Assembly (NCBI GenBank): GCA_024236495.1
Contig: JACKKJ010000001.1
Coordinates: forward strand, 682,001-746,000
Length of the DNA stretch: 64,000 bases
Direction: 5' to 3'
Origin: Paracoccaceae bacterium
GTDB lineage: Bacteria > Pseudomonadota > Alphaproteobacteria > Rhodobacterales > Rhodobacteraceae
Below, one piece after another: positions 43,459-53,306 of this stretch; the stretch's first letter is position 1, and every line of letters starts with the position of its first letter. The notes under the pieces were generated by a model, which ran no database searches, was not told where the DNA came from, and saw only the letters and a list, made by a program, of their open reading frames with translations. The translations under genes and the position numbers were made by a program.

Positions 43459-46401
43459 TCAGCCCAGAACCCCGTCGCAACGGTGGCAGGTGCCAGCATG
43501 CGCGTGGCTGCCGACATCGGGCAGGATCTTCCAGCAGCGCTGGCACTTCTCGCCCTCCGCCCGTTCGAAGACGACGCCCACGCCCGGCACCTCGGGCAGG
43601 CGGAACGATTCCTCGGGCGCGGGATCGCCGGTCACCTCGATCGCCGAGGTGATGCAGATGTCGGCGAAATCCACCGACCGCAGCGCCGCCAGGACCCCGG
43701 CATCCTCCACATGCACCACCGGCGCAGCCTCGAGCGAGGCGCCGATCACCTTGGCAGTCCGCTGGATTTCCAGCGCCGCCGTCACCACCCGGCGAACCCG
43801 GCGCAGCGCGTCCCACTTGAGGGCCAGCGGCTCGTCCAGCCAGTCGGCGGGGGTCTGAGGCATGTCGACCAGATGAACCGATGACGTCTCGCCGGGGAAA
43901 CGGCAAAGCCAGACCTCCTCCATCGTGAAGACAAGGATCGGGGCAAGCCAGGTCGTCAGGCGGTGGAACAGGATGTCGAGGACGGTACGGGCCGCGCGGC
44001 GGCGCAACGCGGTCGGCGCATCGCAGTAAAGCGCGTCCTTGCGGATATCGAAGTAGATCGCCGACAGGTCCACCGTGCAGAAGGTGAACAGCGTCTGGAA
44101 CACACCCTGGAAGTCGTATTTCGCATAGCCCCTGCGCACGACATGGTCCAGTTCGGCCAGCCGGTGCAGGATCCAGCGTTCGAGCTCTGGCATGTCCCCG
44201 GGCGCGACCCGTTCCTCGTCCGAAAACCCGGCAAGGTTGCCCAGAAGGAAGCGCATCGTGTTGCGCAGGCGGCGGTAGCTGTCGGCAGTGCCCTTCAGGA
44301 TCTCCTTCCCGATCCGCAGGTCCACGGTATAGTCCGACTGCGCCACCCAAAGCCGCAGGATGTCCGCGCCGTATTCGCCGATGACCTCTTGCGGGGCCAC
44401 CGTGTTGCCCAGCGATTTGGACATCTTCATGCCCTTTTCGTCGAGCGTGAAGCCATGCGTCAGCACGCCCCGGTAGGGCGCGCGGCCCTTGGTGCCGCAG
44501 GCCTGCAGCATCGAGGAATGGAACCATCCCCGATGCTGGTCGGTGCCTTCAAGGTAAAGGTCTGCCAGCCCGTCTTCCGTCCCGTCCGGCCGGTCGCGCA
44601 GGACGAAGGCGTGGGTCGATCCGCTGTCGAACCAGACGTCGAGGATATCGAAGACCTGATCGTAGTCGGCCGGATTCACGATACCCGACAGGAACCGCTC
44701 CTTCGCGCCCTCGACATACCAGCAGTCCGCGCCCTCAGCCTCGAATGCCTGCTTGATGCGGGCGTTCACCTCGGGGTTGCGCAGAAGGAAGTCGGCGTCG
44801 GTCGGCTGCGCGCCCTTCTTGACGAAGCAGGTCAGCGGCACGCCCCAGGCACGCTGGCGCGACAGCACCCAGTCGGGCCGCGCCTCGATCATTGAATGCA
44901 GGCGGTTGCGCCCCGAAACCGGTGTCCATTCGACCAGCTGGTTGATCGAGTTGAGCGCGCGGCCGCGGATCGTGTCGCCATAGGTCGACATCCCGTCCTC
45001 CAGCGGCTTGTCGATGGCCACGAACCATTGCGGCGTGTTGCGATAGATCAGAGGCGCCTTCGACCGCCAGGAATGCGGGTAGCTGTGCTTGATCTTGCCC
45101 TTGGCGAACAGCGCGCCGGCATAGGCCAGCTGCTTGATGACCGAGACGTTGGCAGGGCCTTCCTTGCCGTCCGCCCCGATGATCGCCTGACCGCCGAACA
45201 GGGGCAGGCTGATGCGGTAGGTTCCGTCCTCCATCACGTTGTAGGTCATTGGAAGGCCGAACTTCAGGCCAAGCTGATAGTCGTCGTCACCGTGGCTCGG
45301 CGCGGTATGGACAAAGCCCGTGCCCGCGTCGTCGGTGACATGATCGCCCGGCAGCATCGGCACGTCATAGTCCCACTCTCCCCCCGCGCCATCGACACCC
45401 CGGAAGGGATGGGCAAGGGTCAGGCCGGCCAGTTCCGCGGCCGGAACATCTCGCAGCTTCGTGAAACCCTCGACCTTGGCGGCGCCAAAGATGCCCTCGG
45501 CCAGCTTGTCCGCGACGACGATCTTTTCGCCCGTCTTGGCGGTGGCGTTTTCGGCCACCGCACCGACCTCGTAGAGGCCATAAGCGATCTCGGGGTTGAA
45601 GGCGACGGCGCGGTTCTGCGGGATGGTCCAGGGGGTCGTGGTCCAGATGAGGACGCTCTCATTCATCTTGCCCGAAATACCTCCGCCGGAGGCTTCCCCG
45701 GCCACCACCGGGAACCGCACCCAGATCGTGTGGCTGGTGTGGTCGTGATACTCGACCTCGGCCTCGGCCAGCGCGGTCTTTTCCACCGGCGACCACATGA
45801 CGGGCTTGGACCCCTGATAGAGCGAGCCGTTCATCACGAACTTCATGAACTCCTCGGCGATCACCGCCTCGGCGTGGAAATTCATGGTCAGATAGGGATC
45901 GGCCCAGTTGCCGGTGACGCCCAGGCGCTTGAACTCCTCCCGCTGGATATCGATCCAGCCTTCGGCGAACTTGCGGCATTCCTGGCGGAAGGCGACGGTT
46001 TCCACCTCGTCCTTGTTCAGGCCCTTGGCGCGGTACTGCTCCTCGATCTTCCATTCGATCGGCAGGCCGTGGCAATCCCAGCCGGGGACATAGCGGGCGT
46101 CCTTGCCCATCATCTGCTGGGACCGCACCACCATGTCCTTCAAGACCTTGTTCAGCGCGTGGCCGATGTGCAGGTGGCCGTTGGCATAGGGGGGGCCGTC
46201 GTGCAGCGTGAAGGGCGCCCGTTTCTGTCCATCCGGGCCCTGCTTCTCGCGCAGGCGGTCATAGACGCCGATCCGTTCCCAGCGCGCCAGCCAGTCGGGT
46301 TCGCGCTGCGGCAGGCCCGCGCGCATCGGAAAGTCGGTTTCGGGCAGGAAGACGGTATCGCGATAGTCGGGGGCGGTTTTTTCGGGCGTGTCGGCGCACA
46401 T
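43459..46401 (-). CDS. ileS: Isoleucine--tRNA ligase
   Basis: A 980-residue class I synthetase. HXGH lies at 78-81 (NGHLHIGHALNK), the editing domain follows (IWTTTPWTIP near 252-261), and KMSKS is in the catalytic core. A C-terminal zinc finger (CQRCWKILPDVG ... CHRCDG) is complete. The start at 46401 is preceded by AAGGAAC. Residues about 236-248 (EASGGGISGKMNE), just before the editing-domain signature, are encoded by a copy of the intergenic hairpin repeat (45662-45694), inserted in frame. It heads a leftward unit with the CPT-like gene, ogt and the DMT gene. Confidence 0.97.
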   Translation of the reverse strand: MCADTPEKTAPDYRDTVFLPETDFPMRAGLPQREPDWLARWERIGVYDRLREKQGPDGQKRAPFTLHDGPPYANGHLHIGHALNKVLKDMVVRSQQMMGKDARYVPGWDCHGLPIEWKIEEQYRAKGLNKDEVETVAFRQECRKFAEGWIDIQREEFKRLGVTGNWADPYLTMNFHAEAVIAEEFMKFVMNGSLYQGSKPVMWSPVEKTALAEAEVEYHDHTSHTIWVRFPVVAGEASGGGISGKMNESVLIWTTTPWTIPQNRAVAFNPEIAYGLYEVGAVAENATAKTGEKIVVADKLAEGIFGAAKVEGFTKLRDVPAAELAGLTLAHPFRGVDGAGGEWDYDVPMLPGDHVTDDAGTGFVHTAPSHGDDDYQLGLKFGLPMTYNVMEDGTYRISLPLFGGQAIIGADGKEGPANVSVIKQLAYAGALFAKGKIKHSYPHSWRSKAPLIYRNTPQWFVAIDKPLEDGMSTYGDTIRGRALNSINQLVEWTPVSGRNRLHSMIEARPDWVLSRQRAWGVPLTCFVKKGAQPTDADFLLRNPEVNARIKQAFEAEGADCWYVEGAKERFLSGIVNPADYDQVFDILDVWFDSGSTHAFVLRDRPDGTEDGLADLYLEGTDQHRGWFHSSMLQACGTKGRAPYRGVLTHGFTLDEKGMKMSKSLGNTVAPQEVIGEYGADILRLWVAQSDYTVDLRIGKEILKGTADSYRRLRNTMRFLLGNLAGFSDEERVAPGDMPELERWILHRLAELDHVVRRGYAKYDFQGVFQTLFTFCTVDLSAIYFDIRKDALYCDAPTALRRRAARTVLDILFHRLTTWLAPILVFTMEEVWLCRFPGETSSVHLVDMPQTPADWLDEPLALKWDALRRVRRVVTAALEIQRTAKVIGASLEAAPVVHVEDAGVLAALRSVDFADICITSAIEVTGDPAPEESFRLPEVPGVGVVFERAEGEKCQRCWKILPDVGSHAHAGTCHRCDGVLG
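45662..45694. repeat. Hairpin repeat copy B, inside ileS
   Basis: It begins TTCATCTTGCCCGAAATACC, very close to copies A and C, and contains the palindrome CCTCCG-C-CGGAGG (45680-45692). It is in frame in ileS and encodes Gly/Ser-rich residues at a point where the protein family tolerates length variation. Confidence 0.65.
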
Positions 46402-46636
46402 CTGGGGCGTTCCTTGGCAACGGATCGGGATCTGGGGGCGGCGCGATGGCTCATACGCCTTGTCCCGGCGCCTGATGGGTCAGGTCGCCGGGCAGGTAAT
46501 TCGAATGATGATCGCGGATATGCGCCTCATGCCCGGGGCTTATATTGGGGCCGGTTCCGATGGTAAAGGGGCGCGGCAAAGCGTCCCTTGCCCGCGCCTC
46601 CCTTTCGGCGCAGGAATGGGTCCGAAAGGAACCGCC

Positions 46637-47053
46637 ATGCCGCCGACCAGCCCCCCGCCACCGCGCTTCGAGATCACGCCGCAGGAAATCGCGACGGTCG
46701 TGACCGAGTTCTACGCGGTGATCCGCGAACATCCCGGCCTTGGCCCGGTCTTCGCCGCCCATGTGACGGACTGGCCCGCGCACGAAGCGAAGATCATGGC
46801 CTTCTGGCGCAACGCGATCCTTTTCGAGAAGGGCTATGACGGCAATCCTCTGGCCGTTCACAAGGCGGCGGGGAATGTCCGGCCTGGCATGTTCGACCCA
46901 TGGCTGGGCCTGTTCGACAGCGTCCTGCGCCGCAACCTGAAGCCCGAGACCGCCGCCGCCTGGTCGGCGCTCGCCCACCGCATCGGCCAGGGCCTCCGCT
47001 ATGGCGTGGTCGAGACACAGAAGTTCGGCGACGGCGTGCCCAAGCTGCGTTAG
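46637..47053 (+). CDS. Group III truncated haemoglobin
   Basis: A 138-residue 2-on-2 globin. VVTEFYAVIREHPGLGPVF holds the B10 tyrosine (Tyr26). HVTDWPAHEAKIMAFW is the E helix. The proximal His75 is in GNPLAVHKAAG, followed by FDPWLGLFDSVL. Group III members bind O2 or NO and are linked to microaerobic or nitrosative conditions. The start at 46637 follows AAAGGA. The stop shares four bases (TTAG) with the stop of the convergent DUF2339 gene. Confidence 0.9.
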   Translation: MPPTSPPPPRFEITPQEIATVVTEFYAVIREHPGLGPVFAAHVTDWPAHEAKIMAFWRNAILFEKGYDGNPLAVHKAAGNVRPGMFDPWLGLFDSVLRRNLKPETAAAWSALAHRIGQGLRYGVVETQKFGDGVPKLR

Positions 47054-49842
47054 GTGTCCGCCTGCCCCGCGCCCTGCCGCTGCGCGACCCAGCGGTTCAG
47101 CAGACCCAGTCCGATCAGCGCAAGGCCGAGTGCCAGCAGCGAAAAGACCCGCGTCAGCCCGCTCAGGCCGGATATGTCGATCAGGAAGACCTTGGCGATG
47201 GTCAGCGCGATCATCGCCATGGCCCCGCGCCTGTAGGCGACCGATCCGCGCAGCAGGGAATAGTAAAGCAGCCCCGCCCCCACGACCATCAGCGCGACGG
47301 TGTAGCTGTAAAGCTCGCCCTGAAGGACGCCGTCGACGCTCAGGTCGCGGCCCTGCCACAGCCTTCGGATCTCCAGCCCGGAATAAAGCGCAAGAAGGGC
47401 CACGCCCGCGACCGCAAGAAGCACGCGGAATGCCTTGTGAAGATGGCGAAGCCGGGTCAGCGCAAGCACGATCAGAAGCCCCGGCGCCGCATAGGCCACG
47501 AACAAGGTGTCGAGAAGGGGCGGGCCAAGGACATCGTCGCTGGTTCCGCCGATCAACCCGAGAAGCGGGTTGGCGATGGTGGTCGCGAAGGCAAGCCCCG
47601 CCGCCGCCAGCAGCCCCGACAGCGCGGCGATCCCCCAGCGCAGCCAGCGCATCGCGCCGCCAAGCTGGACGCGATGCAGTTGCGCCAGCATGGTGATCAG
47701 CCAGGGCAGCGCGTTCAGCGTGACGCCCCAGTGCGACAGAAGGTTGATGTCGCCCTGCCCCTCCCGCGTCAGCCAGCGCATGATCAGCACATTGGCGAAT
47801 AGCGCCGCGTAGCCGGCAAACGCACTTTCCAGAAAGACCCGCGCGCCCCGGCGGTCCAGCCCGCGCAACAGGTGCAGGGCGGCGGCGGCGGCCGCAACCG
47901 CGCCCCCATAGGCCGCCACGACCTCCCACAGCGCGCCCCGGTTGACCGCCCAGCCAAGCCCCGGGTCGACGACCAGCCGCCACGACAAGACCAGCGCCGC
48001 CGCCTGGATGAACCAGCCCATTTCCGGCAGCCGGAACCGGCGGTCAAGCACTGCGGCGGTCACGATCAGCACGCCCAGCGCGAGGGACAGCGCGCCCTTG
48101 GTCAGCACCAGGAACAGCGCCAGCGTCACCAGCGACAGCGTCGAAAGTGTCGCATAGGCCGCCCGGCGCCTGTCCTCGCCGTCGGCCGCCGCAAACCGCA
48201 GCGCCATCGCGGCCATCAGCGCGGCAAGCGCGATGACATGCAACGCCCAGGAATAGGCGCCCAGAACCCGCGCGGGGGCCCAGAAGAGTTCAAGAGCCAG
48301 CGCGGCAAGGGGTGCGGCAAGCGCGGCGCCGGCCGCCCAGAAGGCGCGACCCCGGCGCAGGCGCCCGCTGGCGCGGGCCGCGGCAAGCGTGATCGCCGTG
48401 GCCATGCCCAGAAGCACGATCGCCGTCATCGGCGCTCCGGTTTCCGGCGCACGCAGCGCGATGGCCTGTCCGGCGTAGTCGCGGGCAAGCGGCCAGCGGT
48501 CCATCCCCTCCAGCCCGAGGCGGACAAGGAAGCCGGCGGCCGGCAGGGCGGCAAGGTCCGCCAGGGCCGGCGCGCCTTCCGCCCAGAAGATGATCGCCAG
48601 CGCCAGCACCGCGAGGCAGAGGAAGACAAGCGTGCTTTCCGCCCCGTTCTGCGTGTCGAGAAGAACAAGCCAGAGCGTCGAAACGGCGACCGCCCCGGCG
48701 GCAAGAAGCGTCGGAAAAATCGGCCATCCGCCCCGTCGCAAGAGCGCCTGCGCGACCATCGCGCCCTGATGATCGGGCAGGAAGGCGCGGGCCGGGATGC
48801 AGATGGCCAGCGCCGCCAGCATCACGAAGGTCAGCGCCGCCCACCCCGCCCCGCCGGTTCCCGCAAGGACAAGCCAGCTTCCGCCATAGCCCAGGACGAC
48901 CGCCAGAACCGAAACCCAGGCCCAGCGCCGGATCGTGTCCACCGTCAGGCCGATGGCGGCAAGAACGCCGTAGTAGGCGTAAAGCCAGTAGGGCGTTTCG
49001 CTGGCACCGCCGACAACGAACGGCGCCGCCGCCGCGCCGATCAGGCCAACGGCGGCAAGGAACGGCCCGTGAAACCACCCCAGGACCACCGCAAGCGCGG
49101 CAGTGACCAGAAGCCCGGCAAACGCCGTCTCGGCGCCGATCAGGCCGTAAAGCTGGCGCGCCGCAAGCACGCCCGCGAAGATCGACACAAGCCCCGCACC
49201 CGAAAGCGTCGAGGGCACATAGGCGGTCACCGCCACCGCCCCGTCGCCCCAGCGCCGGCGCACCCATTCGCCGCCCGCAATCAGCGCAAGGCCGAAAAGG
49301 ATCGCGCCGATCACCCGCGCGGGTGGCGGCAACAGGCCGTTTTCCACCCCGTACTGGACGAAAAACACCCCGGCGAGCGCAAGTGACAGGGCCGAGACCA
49401 CATAGACCCAGTTCGCGACGATCCATTCGCCCAGGGGCGAGGTCCGCGCCGGGGCCGGGGCCCGCGCGGGTCGGCGGATTGGCAGCGGCGGCGCATCATC
49501 GCGCGGGGCCGCCCAGGGGCCGGAAACGGTTTCGGGAATGTCCCCCGCCGGCGCCGTCGTGGCAGCGGCAGCAACGGCCGGTTCGGGCACGCCGGGTGAC
49601 GGGTCAGTTGACGGCGCTGCGGCTGTCTCGGGACTGGCAGCCGACCGGGGCGTATCGGCCACCCCGGAGTCCGCAGGAAGGGTGCGTTCGGTCAAGTCGC
49701 GGCGAATGTCCAGCAGGCGCGTTTCCAAGGTCGCGACGCGGCGTCTCAGGCCGGAAACACTGACGAACAAGATCACGACCGACACCGGTATCGCGAGCAC
49801 GAGGCCGACCGCTATCAACCCCAGGGCGATCTCTATATCCAT
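47050..49842 (-). CDS. DUF2339 polytopic membrane protein
   Basis: A 930-residue protein. One N-terminal helix (about 7-30) and a short coiled segment (RRRVATLETRLLDIRRDL) come first, then a Pro/Ala-rich low-complexity stretch (about 60-135), then about 24 closely packed hydrophobic helices to the end. This layout matches DUF2339, whose function is unknown. It could be a transporter or an envelope scaffold; no catalytic motif is visible. It is convergent with the haemoglobin gene. Confidence 0.82.
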   Translation of the reverse strand: MDIEIALGLIAVGLVLAIPVSVVILFVSVSGLRRRVATLETRLLDIRRDLTERTLPADSGVADTPRSAASPETAAAPSTDPSPGVPEPAVAAAATTAPAGDIPETVSGPWAAPRDDAPPLPIRRPARAPAPARTSPLGEWIVANWVYVVSALSLALAGVFFVQYGVENGLLPPPARVIGAILFGLALIAGGEWVRRRWGDGAVAVTAYVPSTLSGAGLVSIFAGVLAARQLYGLIGAETAFAGLLVTAALAVVLGWFHGPFLAAVGLIGAAAAPFVVGGASETPYWLYAYYGVLAAIGLTVDTIRRWAWVSVLAVVLGYGGSWLVLAGTGGAGWAALTFVMLAALAICIPARAFLPDHQGAMVAQALLRRGGWPIFPTLLAAGAVAVSTLWLVLLDTQNGAESTLVFLCLAVLALAIIFWAEGAPALADLAALPAAGFLVRLGLEGMDRWPLARDYAGQAIALRAPETGAPMTAIVLLGMATAITLAAARASGRLRRGRAFWAAGAALAAPLAALALELFWAPARVLGAYSWALHVIALAALMAAMALRFAAADGEDRRRAAYATLSTLSLVTLALFLVLTKGALSLALGVLIVTAAVLDRRFRLPEMGWFIQAAALVLSWRLVVDPGLGWAVNRGALWEVVAAYGGAVAAAAAALHLLRGLDRRGARVFLESAFAGYAALFANVLIMRWLTREGQGDINLLSHWGVTLNALPWLITMLAQLHRVQLGGAMRWLRWGIAALSGLLAAAGLAFATTIANPLLGLIGGTSDDVLGPPLLDTLFVAYAAPGLLIVLALTRLRHLHKAFRVLLAVAGVALLALYSGLEIRRLWQGRDLSVDGVLQGELYSYTVALMVVGAGLLYYSLLRGSVAYRRGAMAMIALTIAKVFLIDISGLSGLTRVFSLLALGLALIGLGLLNRWVAQRQGAGQADT

Positions 49843-49911
49843 CCGCTGCCTCCCGATGCGCCGAAATCAACGCGTTTCCCTATTGATAGCGGAAACGGCC
49901 CGGCGGGGAAG

Positions 49912-50922
49912 TCAGGTTTTTTCCTGCCCTGCACCTCCTGCAAACAACCCGGCAAGACCACGCCGCACGAGGTTTGTCACACGCGGCTTTTGCATCGAAC
50001 GAAACGGCATCGGGCGGCAAAGCTCCATCGCCGCGACCCCGACGCGCGCGGTCAGGGCACCGTTGATCACGCCTTCGCCGAAGCGGCGCGACAGTTTCGC
50101 AAGGATGCCGCCGCCGGCGACCGACTGAATGAGGTCGTCGCCGACGGCGACCGCGCCGGTCGCGACCAGATGCCCCATCACCCGGCGCAAGAGCCGCCAG
50201 CCGCCGAAGGCCCCGGTGCGGCCGCCATAGATCTCTGCGATGCGGCGGATCATCCGCAGGTTCGCGAACAGCGCCGCCGCCACGTCGGCCAGCGCCAGCG
50301 GAACGATCGCGGTCACTGCCGCGACCTGCCGGGCCGAGGCCTCGATCTCGGCCCGGGCGGCCTGGTCGAGCGGTCCGAGAAGTTCCGTTTCGGCCAGCGT
50401 CAGAAGCGTCTCGGCATCAAGGATGTCGGGGGCACGCTCGCGCAGCCGCGCAAGTCCCCAGGATGCGGCCTCCCGCCCGGCGTAAAGCTGTTCGAGCTGA
50501 CCGACGGCGCGCCGCGCCGTGGCAAGATCGCCGGAGGCGGCCGCCGCATCGACGGCCCGCGACAGCCGGTCGATCCGGGCAAGCCGCAAATAGGCCGAAA
50601 GCTCTCTCAGCGCCATCAGCGCCAGCGCCAGAACGAAGGCCGAGACCAGGGCGAGGCCGATCCAGCCCAGGATCGGGTTCGCGGCCAGAAGACCCTCGAC
50701 GAAGCGCCACGCCATGACCGAGACGGCGAACCCGACAAGCGCGGCCAGACTGCCCCAGAGGAACCGGCCAAGCGCCGATCCGCCCTGCCCGGCGAGTGCC
50801 GCCGCCCGAACCATCGCGCGACCCTCGGCGGGATCGCCCGGCGCCTGGTCAGGCACCGGCGGGGCGGTGACCGGATCGATCCCGGCGGGCGCTTCCCGTT
50901 CGATCAACACCGGTCGTTTCAT
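49912..50922 (-). CDS. YcjF/TIGR01620-type membrane protein (DUF697)
   Basis: About 336 residues. A Pro/Ala-rich N terminus leads to two adjacent membrane helices (about 55-100), a helical middle, and a C-terminal DUF697 domain (VTAIVPLALADVAAALFANLRMIRRIAEIYG, then LLRRVMGHLVATGAVAVGDDLIQ). The start at 50922 has AGGGGG upstream. An ATG at 50970, ten bases after the ycjX-type stop, adds 16 basic residues and is the alternative. The pair with the YcjX GTPase is conserved in proteobacteria and envelope-stress related; the molecular function is unknown. Confidence 0.78.
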   Translation of the reverse strand: MKRPVLIEREAPAGIDPVTAPPVPDQAPGDPAEGRAMVRAAALAGQGGSALGRFLWGSLAALVGFAVSVMAWRFVEGLLAANPILGWIGLALVSAFVLALALMALRELSAYLRLARIDRLSRAVDAAAASGDLATARRAVGQLEQLYAGREAASWGLARLRERAPDILDAETLLTLAETELLGPLDQAARAEIEASARQVAAVTAIVPLALADVAAALFANLRMIRRIAEIYGGRTGAFGGWRLLRRVMGHLVATGAVAVGDDLIQSVAGGGILAKLSRRFGEGVINGALTARVGVAAMELCRPMPFRSMQKPRVTNLVRRGLAGLFAGGAGQEKT

Positions 50923-50980
50923 GCCCTTTGCCCCCTGCGCGCGCGCTTTGCGGCGGCGTCCCGTCGCCATCCCCGGCCCG

Positions 50981-52396
50981 TCATAGCAGATCCCCGATCA
51001 GGAACTCCGCCGCCCGGTCCAGCCGGATATGCGGCGGACCTTCGCCGTCACGCAGGGTCAGCCGCGCGGGCGCAAAGGCCATGACGTCGTAGTCTGCATC
51101 AAGCCAGCGATCCGCCCCGCCATGCGCCTGGGCGAGCATGGCGGCCGGGCTCTCCGGCAGTTCGCCGGGAAAAAGCGCCGCCTCCCGCCCGTTCGCAAGA
51201 AGCCGGCCGCGCACGCAGTCGACCGTCTCGCCGCCCCTTTGATGGCTTTCCTCGATCGTGGCGCGCAGCGCGGCGATCGCCATCGCCGCGGTGTCCGCAC
51301 CGGCGAAATCGGCCCGGTCGCGGGCCGTGCGCAAGAGCCCCGACAGAAATCGGACGAGCCGCGCGTGCTGCGTGTGATGCAGGTGATCGGCCTTCGTGGC
51401 GGCGAAAAGGATGCGTTCCACCCGGCGCCCGCCGGTCAGCGCGGCAAGCCAGCCGGGCCGCCCCGGCCGGAAGGCGCGCAGCACCGCCTCCATCGCGGCG
51501 CGCATGTCCTCGACCGCGCGCGGGCCGGCATGGATGGCGCCCAGGACATCAACAAGAACGATCTGGCGATCGATTCGCACGAAATGGTCGCGAAAGAAAG
51601 GGCGCACGACCTTGGCCTTGTAGGCCTCGAACCGGCGCGACATCTCGTGCCACATCGACCCGCGCGGTGCGGCGTCAGGGCGCGGCAGCGGCGCGAAGGT
51701 CAGGACCGGCGACCCCTCGAGCTCACCCGGCAGCAGGAAGCGGCCCGGCGCGCAGTCGGAATAGCCCGCAGCCTTCGCGGCGGCCAGATATTGTGCGTAG
51801 TGCCGGGCCAGATCCTTGGCCGGCGGTTCGGCGAAAGGCGCCGCCGGATCGAAGGCATCAAGCGCCGCCCGATAGCCCGCGGCCTCGGCGCGGGTCGCGG
51901 TGCGGGCCAGGACCTCCGCCGACCAGGTGGCGAAGTCCTTGTCCATCAGCCCCAGGTCCAGCAGCCATTCGCCCGGATAATCGACGATGTCGAGGTTGAC
52001 ACGCCGTTCGCCGCCCAGCGCCGCAAGGAGGCCCGACGGCGCCACCCTGAGCGACAGGCGCAATTCGCTGATGCCGCGCGTCCCTTCGGGCCAGCGGGGA
52101 TCGGGGCCGGTCAGGGCGGCAAGATGGCTTTCGTAGTCGAACCTTGGCACCGTGTCGTCAGGCTGCGGCTGAAGAAAGGCCGCGCGGATACGCCCCTCGG
52201 CCGCGGCGCGCAGGCCGGGCATGCGCCCGCGATCCAGAAGGTTCGCGACTAGCGCAGTGATGAAGACGGTCTTGCCCGCGCGCGAAAGGCCGGTCACCCC
52301 AAGGCGAAGGGTGCGGGTGCCGCGCCCCGCCGTCAGCCCCTGGCCCAGCGCCTCGGCCCGCGCCGTGAGGTCGTCCATGAAATCGCCGATGCCCAA
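50981..52396 (-). CDS. YcjX-family P-loop protein (DUF463)
   Basis: A protein of about 470 residues. Walker A is VTGLSRAGKTVF near the N terminus, followed by LDIVDYPGEWLLDL (Walker B-like Asp) and ATKADHLHHTQH, matching YcjX proteins that bind GTP. The start is uncertain: TTG at 52396 has AAAGG at good spacing and gives the family-like start GIGDF; ATG at 52378 is shorter, and ATG at 52426 has no ribosome site. It is nearly adjacent to the DUF697 gene and divergent from truA. Confidence 0.8.
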   Translation of the reverse strand: MGIGDFMDDLTARAEALGQGLTAGRGTRTLRLGVTGLSRAGKTVFITALVANLLDRGRMPGLRAAAEGRIRAAFLQPQPDDTVPRFDYESHLAALTGPDPRWPEGTRGISELRLSLRVAPSGLLAALGGERRVNLDIVDYPGEWLLDLGLMDKDFATWSAEVLARTATRAEAAGYRAALDAFDPAAPFAEPPAKDLARHYAQYLAAAKAAGYSDCAPGRFLLPGELEGSPVLTFAPLPRPDAAPRGSMWHEMSRRFEAYKAKVVRPFFRDHFVRIDRQIVLVDVLGAIHAGPRAVEDMRAAMEAVLRAFRPGRPGWLAALTGGRRVERILFAATKADHLHHTQHARLVRFLSGLLRTARDRADFAGADTAAMAIAALRATIEESHQRGGETVDCVRGRLLANGREAALFPGELPESPAAMLAQAHGGADRWLDADYDVMAFAPARLTLRDGEGPPHIRLDRAAEFLIGDLL

Positions 52397-52490
52397 GACC
52401 GAACCTTTCCCCGATGGTTTCAACATAGTCGCGCCGACGGGCCAAGTGTAGGGGCGTTGCCAAGGCGATGCGGCCGGGTTAGGTCGGGCC

Positions 52491-53258
52491 ATGCCCCGCT
52501 ACGCGCTGAAAATCGAATACCACGGCGGCCCCTTCGCGGGCTGGCAGCGGCAGGCCGACCAGCCCTCGGTCCAGGGCACGGTCGAGGCCGCCCTGGCCAG
52601 GCTCGAGGCCGGCGTTCCCGCGATCGTCGCCGCCGGGCGGACCGATGCGGGCGTCCATGCCACCGGCCAGGTCGCCCATGCCGATCTTGCCCGCGACTGG
52701 GATCCCCGTCGCCTGAGCGAGGCGCTGAACCACCACCTTCGCCCCGCGCCGGTCGCGATCCTTGCCGCCGCCCGGGTGAAGGATGATTTCAGCGCCCGCT
52801 TCTCGGCGACCGGTCGGCGCTATCTCTTCCGGCTGGTCGAACGGCGGGCGCCGGTCACCCATGACGCGGGCCTGGTCTGGCAGGTGCGTGGGCCGCTCGA
52901 CCTCGACGCGATGCGCGCGGGCGCCGCCCATCTGGTCGGCCTGCACGATTTCACGACCTTTCGCGCGGCCCTTTGCCAGGCGAAAAGCCCGGTGAAGACG
53001 CTCGACGACATCGCCATCGAGGCGCGCGACATCCCGCACGGGCGCGAGATCCGGTTTGTCCTGCGCGCGCGCAGCTTCCTGCACAACCAGGTCCGCTCCA
53101 TCGTCGGCACGCTGGAACGCGTGGGCGCGGGCAGTTGGCACCCCGACGCGGTCAGGGACGCGCTCGAGGCGCGCGACCGCGCCCGCTGCGGCCCGGTTAG
53201 CCCGCCGCAGGGCCTCTACCTGACCGACGTGACCTATCCGCAAGACCCATTCGGCTGA
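52491..53258 (+). CDS. truA: tRNA pseudouridine synthase A
   Basis: A 255-residue enzyme that makes pseudouridine at positions 38-40 of tRNA anticodon arms. The catalytic Asp52 is in AAGRTDAGVHATGQ. YHGGPFAGWQRQ, DDFSARFSATGRRYLFRL and RSFLHNQVRSIVGTL are family signatures. It is a single gene between the YcjX gene (divergent) and the exonuclease fusion (convergent). Confidence 0.96.
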   Translation: MPRYALKIEYHGGPFAGWQRQADQPSVQGTVEAALARLEAGVPAIVAAGRTDAGVHATGQVAHADLARDWDPRRLSEALNHHLRPAPVAILAAARVKDDFSARFSATGRRYLFRLVERRAPVTHDAGLVWQVRGPLDLDAMRAGAAHLVGLHDFTTFRAALCQAKSPVKTLDDIAIEARDIPHGREIRFVLRARSFLHNQVRSIVGTLERVGAGSWHPDAVRDALEARDRARCGPVSPPQGLYLTDVTYPQDPFG

Positions 53259-53263
53259 CCTTC

Positions 53264-53306
53264 TTCATTGCCGAAATACTCCGGGGGTGCGGGGGCTGGC
53301 CCCCGC
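53264..53306. repeat. Hairpin repeat copy C, between truA and the exonuclease fusion
   Basis: TTCATTGCCGAAATACTCC is followed by a perfect hairpin GCGGGGGC / GCCCCCGC (53289-53296 with 53299-53306) that runs into the stop codon of the convergent gene. Same design as copy A. Confidence 0.7.
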
